Source of the DNA: REEB426 sp964551975
Lineage (GTDB): Bacteria; Actinomycetota; Actinomycetes; S36-B12
Length of the DNA stretch: 56,234 bases
Direction of reading: 5' to 3'
Assembly: GCA_964551975.1 (NCBI GenBank)
Contig: CAZKFI010000007.1
Coordinates: 1-56,234 of the forward strand
The notes beneath the pieces were generated by a model. The model had not been told where the DNA came from, searched no databases, and was given only the letters and a program-made list of their open reading frames with translations. Of the stretch, positions 1 to 7,475 are shown one piece after another; positions within the stretch are counted from its first letter, which is position 1; each line of letters starts with the position of its first letter. Position numbers and translations under genes: made by a program.

Positions 1-76
1 CGAGGTCTCGGATATCTCGAGGATCCACCATGGTCCAGTTCTCGGTAAGCACACTCACCATGCGCGGTGCCGTCAC
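1..76 (-). CDS. Partial gene, 5' end only (possible luciferase-like oxidoreductase)
   Basis: Only the first 25 codons are inside the window. A GTG at 76-74 is preceded by GAGGAG at a 5-base spacing, and the frame stays open to the edge. The peptide contains LTENWTMVDPRDIRDL. This resembles, from memory only, the start of some actinobacterial luciferase-like (F420-dependent) oxidoreductases, but 25 residues do not settle the family. An in-frame ATG at 61-59 is an alternative start. Confidence 0.4.
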   Translation of the reverse strand, partial: MTAPRMVSVLTENWTMVDPRDIRDL

Positions 77-91
77 GACATCTCCTCGACT

Positions 92-140
92 TGGTGACTT
101 AGTGACTGGGGTACAGGGTTACTGGGGTCCTGGGTTACTT
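92..140. repeat. Imperfect short tandem repeats between two minus-strand genes
   Basis: The gap between the partial gene and the acetoacetate-decarboxylase-like gene is built from degenerate repeats of words such as GTGACT and GGGTTACT with a spacing near 9-20 bases. No hairpin or coding potential was seen. Confidence 0.4.
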
Positions 141-151
141 GCGTCGTGAAC

Positions 152-958
152 TCAGATGGGCTGGGACATATCAGCGAGGAGTTCGCCCCCAGCGAAGGTC
201 ACCCCAACTTCTCGATAGAAGCCACCGATGATCTCGCGCACTGGCAGGAGACCAGCCGGCTCATCCCAGGGTGAGTCGAAGAGTTCCAGTTCGGCATCGC
301 CCCGCCAGGGCTGACCAAGGTCGGCGTCAACTCCGCGCATGGTCACCAACTGCAGCATCGACATCCCCTGCCCGCTCATTGCCGGCATATAGCGGTTGTG
401 CACCATGGGGTGGCCGTTCACGAATCCGTTGGTGTCACTGGGCTCTTGCAGCGTGACACGGGCGGTGGCGAGTCGATGGTCGTATGCCGCCAACGTCGCA
501 CCGAAGGTGCCGCCGGGCGCGACTCGAGGTGCGGCCTTGCCGTGATTGAAGGCTCGTGTGACGTAGATACTCCCCAATTTCTTCGGATAGCCCTGGAACC
601 AACCTCGACCAATCGCAAAATCGGTGGTAACCCAGATAAGGACGCAGCGGCTGTAGGTCACACCCTGGTATTTCGCACGCACCACCACGAATGCCTCGAG
701 GTACTGCGCGCGCGACGGGTCCAGTAACTCTGCGCCACCGGCACTGCAGGACTGCCAATCAGCCCAGATGAACGCCACTGCACCGGGATCCTCATCGGCC
801 AGATCCAATTCGGCAGGAAGTATCGCTCGGACTTTCTCCACATCCGTTCGATACTCAACGGTCAGCAGATTGCCCGAGTAGAACCAGGGCATCGGCGGCA
901 CCAGCGCCGTGCGTCCCGTGGAGGTGTACGGCGGCAGGAATCCCTGGCTGTGATTCAT
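152..958 (-). CDS. Acetoacetate decarboxylase family protein
   Basis: A 268-residue protein of the acetoacetate decarboxylase (ADC) superfamily. The ADC signature GYPKK is present at residues 123-127. The first lysine pair of this motif in true ADC forms the Schiff base and tunes its pKa, so K126/K127 are the expected catalytic residues. Flanking stretches such as PPMPWFYSGN and FQGYPKKLGS fit the fold. Many actinobacterial members are not acetoacetate decarboxylases but act on other keto acids or have no known role, so the substrate is open. The start is the ATG at 958-956; no strong ribosome binding site is seen. It lies downstream of the dprE1/dprE2 unit on the same strand, after an 85-base gap, and may be read separately. 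Confidence 0.75.
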   Translation of the reverse strand: MNHSQGFLPPYTSTGRTALVPPMPWFYSGNLLTVEYRTDVEKVRAILPAELDLADEDPGAVAFIWADWQSCSAGGAELLDPSRAQYLEAFVVVRAKYQGVTYSRCVLIWVTTDFAIGRGWFQGYPKKLGSIYVTRAFNHGKAAPRVAPGGTFGATLAAYDHRLATARVTLQEPSDTNGFVNGHPMVHNRYMPAMSGQGMSMLQLVTMRGVDADLGQPWRGDAELELFDSPWDEPAGLLPVREIIGGFYREVGVTFAGGELLADMSQPI

Positions 959-1043
959 GAGGGGATCGTAGCCAAAGTCGTTCGGCCGCGAACGACAATT
1001 CCCAAAGCCTGGATCGTGCGCGGTTCCTACGTGTGTGAGTTGG

Positions 1044-1253
1044 CTACCAGATCACGATGGCGATGATGGCCAGCAGCCCGGCGGCTACACCGAGGACGGC
1101 CAGCCCTCGAGGGGTTCGTAGACTTCGTGAACTTCCAAAAATTCGTGAAAGTCGTGAACTTTGCGGACGCACAACCCGTTGACCACCAATGAGACTGAGT
1201 TCGTCATTGCGTGTGCTGGCCTGTCGGGCTACTTCACGCGCTTCATCGAACAC
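1044..1253 (-). CDS. Small C-tail membrane protein
   Basis: A 69-residue protein starting at GTG 1253, 12 bases after the dprE2 stop, with GAGGAC as a ribosome binding site about 6 bases upstream. The N-terminal half is polar and Arg/Ser-rich. The last 20 residues (GLAVLGVAAGLLAIIAIVIW) form one hydrophobic segment ending at the C-terminus, so the protein looks tail-anchored with its body in the cytoplasm. The family is not recognised. The coupling to dprE2 suggests a link with the membrane-bound decaprenyl-phosphate epimerase step, but that is inference. The segment rich in Ser/Arg is encoded by a 9-bp tandem repeat. Confidence 0.6.
   Translation of the reverse strand: MFDEAREVARQASTRNDELSLIGGQRVVRPQSSRLSRIFGSSRSLRTPRGLAVLGVAAGLLAIIAIVIW
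1115..1159. repeat. 9-bp tandem repeat, five imperfect copies (TTCGTGAAC-like)
   Basis: Five successive 9-base units (TTCGTAGAC, TTCGTGAAC, TTCCAAAAA, TTCGTGAAA, GTCGTGAAC on the plus strand) lie in the small membrane protein gene. They encode the Arg/Ser-rich linker before its membrane segment. Confidence 0.6.
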
Positions 1254-1265
1254 GACGCGTCCTCG

Positions 1266-2024
1266 TTAGCGAGCAATCTTGCGGAACACCGGTCGTGGTG
1301 CTGCCTTCAATACGGTCATCACGTAGCGCAGTGGGCCAGGTGCGTAGACGGTATGACGTCCTCGACGGATCGCCCTGACAACGATCTTGGCTACGACATC
1401 GGGGTCTGTTGTCATGGGTGCTTCCGGTAACCCCGCGCTCATGCGGGTGCGCACCATGCCCGGGCGCACGACGAGAACCTGCACGCCGGTGCCATGCAGG
1501 GCATCGCCAAGACCCTGTGCGAACGCATCGAGTCCGGCTTTGGTCGACCCGTAAATGAAGTTGGCCCGTCGGGCGCGGTCCCCGGCCACACTCGAGAACA
1601 CCACCAGACTGCCGTGCCCCTGGCTGCGCATGCGTCCAGCCACGTAGAGGCCGGTACTCACCGCACCGGTGTAGTTGGTGGTTGCAACCTGTACTGCCAG
1701 TGCGGGGTCCTGCTCAGCTGCCGCCTGATCGCCCAGAATGCCGAATGCCAGCAGTGCGATGTCGATATCACCGGCATCGAATATCGCATTGATCACCCGC
1801 TCATGGGTGTTGACAGCCGTGGCGTCGAAGTCCACGGCAACCACACCATTGATGCCAGCCTGTGCCAACGATTGCACGGCGGCATCGCGTTGAGGTGATG
1901 GTCGCGCAGCGAGGACAACCCGCCGAAGCCGAGCACGAGGGAGTTCCAGCACAGTCGCAAGGGCGATTTCGCTCGTACCACCTAGCACCAACACAGACTG
2001 CGGTTCGCCGACAGCATCGATCAC
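1266..2024 (-). CDS. dprE2: Decaprenylphosphoryl-2-keto-ribose reductase
   Basis: A 252-residue short-chain dehydrogenase/reductase that performs the second half of the epimerisation of decaprenylphosphoryl-ribose to decaprenylphosphoryl-arabinose (DPA), reducing the 2-keto intermediate with NADH. The nucleotide-binding motif is GGTSEIAL at residues 15-22, the DprE2-type variant. The active site shows FSSVAG around S144/S145 and YGSTK with Y158 and K162. It overlaps dprE1 by 4 bases (2021-2024), so translation of the two is probably coupled, as in mycobacteria. The C-terminus carries a basic, amphipathic stretch that may touch the membrane. Identity rests on the pairing with dprE1 and on the motif form. 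Confidence 0.9.
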   Translation of the reverse strand: MIDAVGEPQSVLVLGGTSEIALATVLELPRARLRRVVLAARPSPQRDAAVQSLAQAGINGVVAVDFDATAVNTHERVINAIFDAGDIDIALLAFGILGDQAAAEQDPALAVQVATTNYTGAVSTGLYVAGRMRSQGHGSLVVFSSVAGDRARRANFIYGSTKAGLDAFAQGLGDALHGTGVQVLVVRPGMVRTRMSAGLPEAPMTTDPDVVAKIVVRAIRRGRHTVYAPGPLRYVMTVLKAAPRPVFRKIAR

Positions 2025-3403
2025 AGTTCAAGCCTCCTGCTCAGGTCAGAGGTGAAAACCCCTTGCGGGTCGAGCCTTGCACGCTGTGCGCGCCACTCGG
2101 CCAGCCGCGGATATGTGCGTTCAAACATATGCGGTGACATGCGCGAATCCTTGGCCAGATACAGCCGGCCTCCGACTGTCGCCACCACTTCGTCGAGTTC
2201 ATTGAGCACCTCGGCTAGACCCGTAAGCCGCGCGGGCACATCGGCGGCGAGGGTCCAACCCGGCTGCGGGAACGACAGCGGTGCGGGGTTAGCCGGTCCG
2301 AATCGCTTCAGCACGGTCAGGAAGCTGGGGGCACCAATCTCGCGCATCCTGCGTAGTGCCAGGCCGACGGTGTCACCGGCCTGATCTGGCACGACGAACT
2401 GGTACTGCAGGAAGCCCCCCGGTCCGTAGATCCGATTCCACTCCAGCACCCCGTCGAGCGGATGGAAAAACCCTGCGATCGACTGCAGTTCGCCTTCCCG
2501 CTGCTTGGGATGACGACGGAACCAGGCCTCATTGAAGGCTCGTGCCGACCACCGGTTGAGGACACCACTGGGGATGAATGGCGGTGCGGTTGCCACTGCC
2601 CGCGGTCCGTATTCCAGAGCCTTGGCCCGATCCCCAGCGGACAGGGCTTCCACGGGTGCATGGTCGCCGCGGGTGATGACGCCGCGTCCCGAGCGAGAAA
2701 CACTGTCGATCCAGGCAACCGAGTAGCGGTACTGGTCATCGCGGGCGAGCATGCGTGCCATGACGTCGTCGAGGTCGTCCGCGCGCTCGGTGTCGACAAG
2801 CATGCGCGAACTGGTGATCGGAATGCCTGTGAAGGTGGCCTGGGTGACGACTCCCGTCAAGCCCATACCCCCAACGGTTGCCCAAAATGCGTCGGAATCA
2901 GGGCCACCTGGCTGCAGTGTTCGTACCTCACCTGTGCCGTCCACCATCACCAGTTCCTCGACATGGTTACCGAAGCTGCCAGCACCGTGATGGTTCTTGC
3001 CGTGGATATCAGCTGCGATGGCTCCGCCGATGGTCACCATGCGGGTCCCCGCGGTCACGGGAACGAACAGTCCCTGCGGCACGATCTGCCGAAGCACCGC
3101 GTCAACGCTGGCTCCGGCCCCTGCGGTGATCGCGTGTCCGGCAATCCGAACGTCACTCAGTGCCGCAAGGTCAAGTACGGTCGCCCCGCCGCTTTGCGCC
3201 GCGTCACCGTAGGAGCGACCCAGGCCCCGCGCCAACACTCCACGCGGGCCGGCGGAACGAATGGCATCCTGCACCTGCGCAACTGATGTCACCGCATGTT
3301 GGGTTGCCGAACTCGGTGCCGTCCGACCCCAGCCGGTGAGCATTGCCTCACTGGCAGAGGCCGAGAGCGGAAGGGTGGCGCTACCACCGGGCTTCGGGCT
3401 CAC
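2021..3403 (-). CDS. dprE1: Decaprenylphosphoryl-beta-D-ribose oxidase
   Basis: A 460-residue FAD flavoenzyme that oxidises decaprenylphosphoryl-ribose at C2, the first step of epimerisation to DPA, the arabinose donor for cell-wall arabinan. The FAD domain shows GLGRSYGD (61-68) and TIGGAIAADIHGKNHH (124-139). The substrate domain ends with LYLAKDSR (K418) and SRRLEL, as in the mycobacterial enzyme. The loop GWTLAADVP (382-390) aligns with the loop holding Cys387 of M. tuberculosis DprE1, the covalent target of benzothiazinones; here the residue is Ala386. The start is GTG 3403; M21 (MLTGWGRTAP) is an alternative that fits the core domain. The upstream gap is a tandem repeat also open in this frame (acidic YEDDR-like units), but it has no start codon in that frame. 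Confidence 0.92.
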   Translation of the reverse strand: MSPKPGGSATLPLSASASEAMLTGWGRTAPSSATQHAVTSVAQVQDAIRSAGPRGVLARGLGRSYGDAAQSGGATVLDLAALSDVRIAGHAITAGAGASVDAVLRQIVPQGLFVPVTAGTRMVTIGGAIAADIHGKNHHGAGSFGNHVEELVMVDGTGEVRTLQPGGPDSDAFWATVGGMGLTGVVTQATFTGIPITSSRMLVDTERADDLDDVMARMLARDDQYRYSVAWIDSVSRSGRGVITRGDHAPVEALSAGDRAKALEYGPRAVATAPPFIPSGVLNRWSARAFNEAWFRRHPKQREGELQSIAGFFHPLDGVLEWNRIYGPGGFLQYQFVVPDQAGDTVGLALRRMREIGAPSFLTVLKRFGPANPAPLSFPQPGWTLAADVPARLTGLAEVLNELDEVVATVGGRLYLAKDSRMSPHMFERTYPRLAEWRAQRARLDPQGVFTSDLSRRLEL

Positions 3404-3498
3404 AGATCTAGCGTCCTCATATCTATCGTCCTCGTATCTATCGTCCTCATAGACCCTGTCGTCTGCATAGACCTCGTCTTCATAGACCTCGTCTTCAT
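3400..3498 (-). repeat. 15-bp tandem array forming a 32-codon bridging ORF between ubiA and dprE1
   Basis: On the minus strand the array reads as about six units of 15 bases (one of 18) starting ATGAAGACGAGGTCT. In one frame it gives an ORF of pentads MKTRS, MKTRS, MQTTGS, MRTID, TRTID, MRTLD plus L. Its ATG overlaps the ubiA stop as ATGA (3498-3495) and its TGA overlaps the dprE1 start as GTGA (3403-3400). Each unit carries a GAGG-like word before the next ATG. Because unit lengths are multiples of three, openness alone is not proof of coding. Two readings are possible: a translational relay between the two genes, or a non-coding repeat. Confidence 0.75.
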
Positions 3499-4451
3499 AA
3501 ACCCATCGTCCCTAGGCTGAACAGCACAAGCCACGCCGCTCCCAGACCCAGCAGTACTCGATCGCTCAACACGGCATCCTCTGGTGCTTCCGCGCGGCCG
3601 CGGTCGATCACCACCGCGTACCGAAGGATGGCTAACACAAAGGGCACGATGCTCCAGGCTGCCCAGGGAAATGTCGAAGGCGACTGCCCAACCTCGAACG
3701 CCCACAGGCAGTAGGCGCTGATCGTGACAGCTGCCGCAATCGCCCAGGTGAAGCGCAGGAATCCGACCGTGTAACCGTCGAGGCTTCGGCGCCGGACACC
3801 TGGCTGACCGGCGGGTGCCTCGGGCGTGATGTGGCCGGTTGAACGCTCAAGCTCGCTGAAGCGCTTGCCTGCCGCCATAAATAGGGAACCGAAGCCAGCC
3901 ACGATGAGGAACCACTGCGAGATCGGCAGATCACTGGCCACACCACCCGCGATTGCACGCAGCAGGAACCCCAGGGCTAGGAGACCCAGTTCGATGACCG
4001 GCTCATGCTTCAGAAGCAGTGAGTAGGCGGTGGTGCAGATGAGGTAGGCGACCACGACCCAGGCGAGCTCCGGACGCACGAACCAAGCAAGGGTCAGGCC
4101 AGCTAGAGCAATCACCACGGCACTGATGAGGGCTACCGGAATGGAGATCTGACCAGCGGCGATAGGTCTGCCCCGCTTGACCGGGTGAGCCCGGTCGATT
4201 TCTACATCCCGTACGTCATTAATGAGGTACGTAGCGCTAGACACCAGGCAGAAGGCGGCAAAGGCGCCGAGCGTGTCGAGGAGGACCGGCAGTTCCCCGA
4301 TTGCCCCGGCCGCCAACGGTGCGGCGAACACGAGGACGTTCTTCAGCCACTGCCGCGGACGCAAGCCGGCAAGCCATGCACCGACGGGGCTGCGAGCAGG
4401 AACTCCCGAGTCGGGGATCTGCTGGCCGGATTGGTTAGTTGCTGCGCTCAA
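3495..4451 (-). CDS. ubiA: Decaprenyl-phosphate phosphoribosyltransferase (UbiA family)
   Basis: An integral membrane prenyltransferase-fold enzyme that moves 5-phosphoribose from PRPP to decaprenyl phosphate, the committed step of DPA synthesis. The first aspartate-rich motif NDVRDVEIDRAHP followed by VKRGRPIAAG is close to that of mycobacterial Rv3806c. A series of hydrophobic helices follows, about nine in all. A phosphatase (to remove the 5-phosphate), dprE1 and dprE2 would complete the route; the last two lie directly downstream. The start is uncertain. The frame is open to a TTG at 4481, but TTG 4451, with a GGGGGC-containing upstream stretch, gives less overlap (17 bases) with the preceding gene and leaves 318 residues. 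Its stop overlaps the bridging repeat ORF. Confidence 0.88.
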   Translation of the reverse strand: MSAATNQSGQQIPDSGVPARSPVGAWLAGLRPRQWLKNVLVFAAPLAAGAIGELPVLLDTLGAFAAFCLVSSATYLINDVRDVEIDRAHPVKRGRPIAAGQISIPVALISAVVIALAGLTLAWFVRPELAWVVVAYLICTTAYSLLLKHEPVIELGLLALGFLLRAIAGGVASDLPISQWFLIVAGFGSLFMAAGKRFSELERSTGHITPEAPAGQPGVRRRSLDGYTVGFLRFTWAIAAAVTISAYCLWAFEVGQSPSTFPWAAWSIVPFVLAILRYAVVIDRGRAEAPEDAVLSDRVLLGLGAAWLVLFSLGTMGL

Positions 4452-4947
4452 CGCTCGCCCCCGGCTCGGAGTCGCCCGCAATACGGGCCAACTGTGGAAC
4501 GACCAAGAACCAGGTCACCAGGTGCATGAGCAGGAGTGCAGCGCGGGTGGTCCACGGCACATCCGCAGGTTGCAGAACTGGCCCGGCCAGCGAGCACAGG
4601 GCGATGATCGTGCCGATCCAGAAGACCAACCGTCTGGCCTGTCGACGCCCAAGCAACGCCCAGGAACCCAGGGCGCCGATCATGGCGGCGGCCAGGGGCA
4701 GCAGCAGAACTTCGAACCAGGTGAGGTTCACGGAGGGATTGGATGCTCCGCCAACGGCAACGAGGAAGGGCGTGCCGAAAAGGCGTGCGATGGCAAAGAC
4801 GATGAGGCTCACCAGGCCAGACCACAGACCCGTGACCAACCCCGCGTAGGCAAGTTCCCGCAGTCGGGGGCTCGCTGAGGCAGGTGGGGCAACCGGCGTG
4901 ACGGACATTTCCCAGGGGCCCGTCTGCACGTGATCATTGTGGGCCAT
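4435..4947 (-). CDS. DUF6069-like four-helix membrane protein
   Basis: A 170-residue protein with four predicted transmembrane segments. The stretch TTRAALLLMHLVTWFLVVPQLAR matches the typical end of the DUF6069 family of actinobacterial membrane proteins, whose role is unknown. The ATG at 4947 is preferred over an in-frame TTG at 4962, although neither has a clear ribosome binding site. The gene is first in the minus-strand unit leading into ubiA, dprE1 and dprE2, and its end overlaps the ubiA frame, so co-translation is likely. A role in the DPA pathway is possible but unsupported by sequence. Confidence 0.65.
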   Translation of the reverse strand: MAHNDHVQTGPWEMSVTPVAPPASASPRLRELAYAGLVTGLWSGLVSLIVFAIARLFGTPFLVAVGGASNPSVNLTWFEVLLLPLAAAMIGALGSWALLGRRQARRLVFWIGTIIALCSLAGPVLQPADVPWTTRAALLLMHLVTWFLVVPQLARIAGDSEPGASVERSN

Positions 4948-4987
4948 GGCATCCGCTTGCAAAAGTTAACGCCAAGGAGGATGCTTA

Positions 4988-5001
4988 TTACTCGTCAGTA
5001 A
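4988..5001. promoter_or_regulatory. Palindromic operator TTACT-N4-AGTAA upstream of fadE5-like gene
   Basis: TTACT and AGTAA arms of 5 bases flank CGTC, 20 bases before the acyl-CoA dehydrogenase ATG, between the divergent DUF6069 and fadE5-like genes. The size and position suit a TetR-family repressor of fatty-acid genes. No regulator gene lies next to it, so the cognate protein is unknown. Confidence 0.45.
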
Positions 5002-5021
5002 CATCGGCCGGAAGGATCCCC

Positions 5022-6860
5022 ATGGGCCACTACCGCGGCAACCTGCGCGACCTGGAGTTCAACCTCTTCGAGGTCTTTCGCATTCAGGATCACCTAGGGC
5101 GCACGCCCTACGACGACATCGACGTCGATACGGCGAAGGAAGTCCTGCGCGAGGTGCAGCGCATGGCCGAAGGACCCCTGGCCGAATCCTTCGTCGATGC
5201 CGACCGCAATCCGCCGATCTACGACCCCGCGACAAAGAGTGTTGTCATGCCTGAGTCATTCAAGGCGTCCTACCGGGCACTCTTTGACGCCGAGTGGTGG
5301 CGCCTAGACCTGCCCCCACACCTTGGCGGCTCTGGTGCACCACCCACCCTGCGCTGGGCTGCGAGCGAGTTGCTGCTTGGTTCGAATCCAGCCGCCTTCA
5401 TGTACATGTCCGGGCCTGGGTTCGCTTCCATCCTCGACGCAATCGGCAACGATGAGCAAAAACAGATTGCGGTTCTCACGATTGAAAAGGGCTGGGGCTC
5501 CACCATGGTGCTCACTGAGCCAGACGCGGGCTCGGATGTTGGTGCGGGTCGGGCGAAGGCCTTTGATAACGGCGACGGAACATGGCGCATCGAGGGCGTC
5601 AAGCGGTTCATCAGTTCAGCCGAACACGACATGGCTGAGAACATCATGCATCTGGTTCTGGCCCGTCCAGAAGGCGCCGGGCCGGGCACCAAGGGTCTCT
5701 CGCTGTTCTTGGTTCCCAAGTTCCTGTTCAACGTCGAGACCGGTGAACTCGGCGAACGCAATGGCGTCTGGGCAACGAACGTCGAGAAGAAGATGGGTCT
5801 CAAGGCGTCCACGACCTGCGAGTTGACGTTTGGCGACGGCAAGCCGGCCATTGGCTGGCTCATCGGTGATGTGCACGACGGCATCGCGCAGATGTTCAAG
5901 GTGATCGAGTACGCCCGCATGATGGTGGGCACCAAAGCCATCGCCACCCTTTCAACCGGGTACCTCAATGCACTGGACTACGCGAAGACCCGAGTACAGG
6001 GTGCCGACCTCACTCAGATGATGGACAAGTCCGCGCCCCGGGTCACCATCACCCATCACCCGGATGTGCGTCGCGGACTCATGCTGCAGAAGGCCTACGC
6101 CGAGGGTATGCGGGCGATGGTGCTCTACACCGCCACCTGGCAGGAGCAGATTCAGATGGCCGAGGCCGGGATCGCGAACAGCGAGGGCATGGACCTGGAG
6201 CTGGCTGAGCGCATGAACGATCTCCTGCTGCCTGTGGTGAAGGGCGTTGGTTCGGAGCGTTCCTACGAGGTACTCGCCACCTCGCTGCAGACATTCGGTG
6301 GGTCCGGATTCCTCCAGGACTACCCGATCGAGCAGTACGTACGTGACGCCAAAATCGACACCCTGTACGAGGGCACCACTGCGATTCAAGGACTGGACTT
6401 CTTCTTCCGGAAGATGGTTCGCGACCAGTTCCGAGCAATCACCTACCTCGCCAGCCAGATCACCGAAACCGTGAAGGGTGATGAAGGCCGCGGTGCCCTG
6501 GCGCTTGAGCGTGAACTCCTTGGCAAGGCTCTGGAAGAAGTTCAGGCAATGGTGGGAAGTCTCGGACAGTGGGCCATGGCCTCGCAGCAGGATCCCCAGG
6601 AGATCTACCGGGTTGGACTCAACACCACGCGCCTGCTCATGGCCTGCGGAGACCTGATCATCGGTTGGCTACTCGTGCGTCAAGCCGAGGTTGCCCTGGC
6701 TGCCCTGGAGCGCGGTTCCGCGGAGCGGGATTTCTACGAGGGCAAGATCCAGGCTGCTCGCTGGTTTGCCGCAAACCGCCTACCCCTGCTCGCCGCAGAG
6801 CGCATCGTGCTGCAGTCCACCACGCTTGACCTGATGGAGATGCCTGAGGACGCGTTCTAG
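5022..6860 (+). CDS. fadE5: Acyl-CoA dehydrogenase, FadE5 type
   Basis: A 612-residue flavin-dependent acyl-CoA dehydrogenase that introduces the alpha-beta double bond in beta-oxidation. Its length and its N-terminus (MGHYRGNLRDLEFNLFEV) match the long FadE5 subgroup of actinobacteria, which accept a broad range of acyl chain lengths. The central domain shows VLTEPDAGSD, and the catalytic base is the Glu of LYEGTTAIQG, E450. The extra C-terminal helical domain typical of this subgroup is present. GGAAGG lies 7 bases before the ATG. A palindrome immediately upstream suggests repression by a TetR-type regulator. The gene is transcribed away from the DPA unit and is followed after 28 bases by copC, with which it has no obvious functional link. 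Confidence 0.88.
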   Translation: MGHYRGNLRDLEFNLFEVFRIQDHLGRTPYDDIDVDTAKEVLREVQRMAEGPLAESFVDADRNPPIYDPATKSVVMPESFKASYRALFDAEWWRLDLPPHLGGSGAPPTLRWAASELLLGSNPAAFMYMSGPGFASILDAIGNDEQKQIAVLTIEKGWGSTMVLTEPDAGSDVGAGRAKAFDNGDGTWRIEGVKRFISSAEHDMAENIMHLVLARPEGAGPGTKGLSLFLVPKFLFNVETGELGERNGVWATNVEKKMGLKASTTCELTFGDGKPAIGWLIGDVHDGIAQMFKVIEYARMMVGTKAIATLSTGYLNALDYAKTRVQGADLTQMMDKSAPRVTITHHPDVRRGLMLQKAYAEGMRAMVLYTATWQEQIQMAEAGIANSEGMDLELAERMNDLLLPVVKGVGSERSYEVLATSLQTFGGSGFLQDYPIEQYVRDAKIDTLYEGTTAIQGLDFFFRKMVRDQFRAITYLASQITETVKGDEGRGALALERELLGKALEEVQAMVGSLGQWAMASQQDPQEIYRVGLNTTRLLMACGDLIIGWLLVRQAEVALAALERGSAERDFYEGKIQAARWFAANRLPLLAAERIVLQSTTLDLMEMPEDAF

Positions 6861-6888
6861 TCCGGAGGGCGACACGTACGCTCAAGGT

Positions 6889-7467
6889 ATGCGCTCGCCC
6901 GAACCTCGCGTCATGTCCTGGCTCCGCCTGGTGTGTGTCATGGCGTTCGGGGCAGGTGTGTTTGTCCTAGCTCCTGCGGCCTCGGCTCATGCCGATCTCG
7001 TCAGCAGTAGCCCGGCCGATGGCGAGGTCCTGACCCAAGCACCGGCTGAGGTCACTCTCACGTTTACCGATCGGCTCATTGTCGATGGCGTGCAGGTGAG
7101 CATCGTCGCGGCTGATGGTTCGGTTGTCACGAGTGACCCACCGAGGGTGACCGACTCGGTCGTCACGCTGCCGTGGCCCGATACCGCCGGACCAGGTGAG
7201 TATCAGGTGGGCTACCGCGTCGTCTCTGCCGATGGTCACCCGGTAACCGGTGACCTCACCTTCGCCATCGCTGTACCCAGCGGTGGTCAGTCGCCGCCCG
7301 CAACGAATACAACGATGCCCTCCGACGCACCTTCAACGGACCCGACCCCGCCCAGTGAACAGGACTCCACACCGGGTGGCACAGCGGTGCCGTTGGCAAT
7401 CGCGCTCGTCGCCGCCGGCGCTGTTGCCGTTGCTGCCGCACTCGCGCTACGACGCCGGAATCGTTAA
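6889..7467 (+). CDS. copC: CopC-domain periplasmic copper-binding protein, membrane anchored
   Basis: A 192-residue exported protein. The signal peptide ends at AASA before HADL, leaving His34 as the mature N-terminus. With Asp115 and His117 of SADGHPVTGD this rebuilds the Cu(II) site of CopC proteins (His1, Asp, His). The CopC domain covers about residues 34-127. It is followed by a Pro/Thr/Ser-rich linker and a C-terminal membrane helix ending in RRRNR, so the protein is tethered on the outer face. The next gene, 8 bases downstream, encodes CopD fused to CtaG, the usual partner for copper delivery. M9 (6913) is an alternative start. Confidence 0.88.
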   Translation: MRSPEPRVMSWLRLVCVMAFGAGVFVLAPAASAHADLVSSSPADGEVLTQAPAEVTLTFTDRLIVDGVQVSIVAADGSVVTSDPPRVTDSVVTLPWPDTAGPGEYQVGYRVVSADGHPVTGDLTFAIAVPSGGQSPPATNTTMPSDAPSTDPTPPSEQDSTPGGTAVPLAIALVAAGAVAVAAALALRRRNR

Positions 7468-7475
7468 GCATCGCT

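Noticed and set aside
3403..3511. Acidic repeat extension (YEDDR-type) of DprE1 in its own frame
   Set aside because: The frame is open back to a stop at 3512-3514 but holds no ATG, GTG or TTG, so it cannot be initiated normally.
4981..5001. Leader peptide ORF ATG-CTT-ATT-ACT-CGT-CAG-TAA preceded directly by AAGGAGG
   Set aside because: There is no spacing between the ribosome binding site and the ATG, and the sequence is better explained by the palindromic operator.
5270..5968. Long minus-strand ORF (232 codons) inside the fadE5-like gene, with similar long antisense frames in dprE1, the MFS gene and the PLP aminotransferase gene
   Set aside because: High-GC codon bias opens antisense frames; the translations show no domain motifs.
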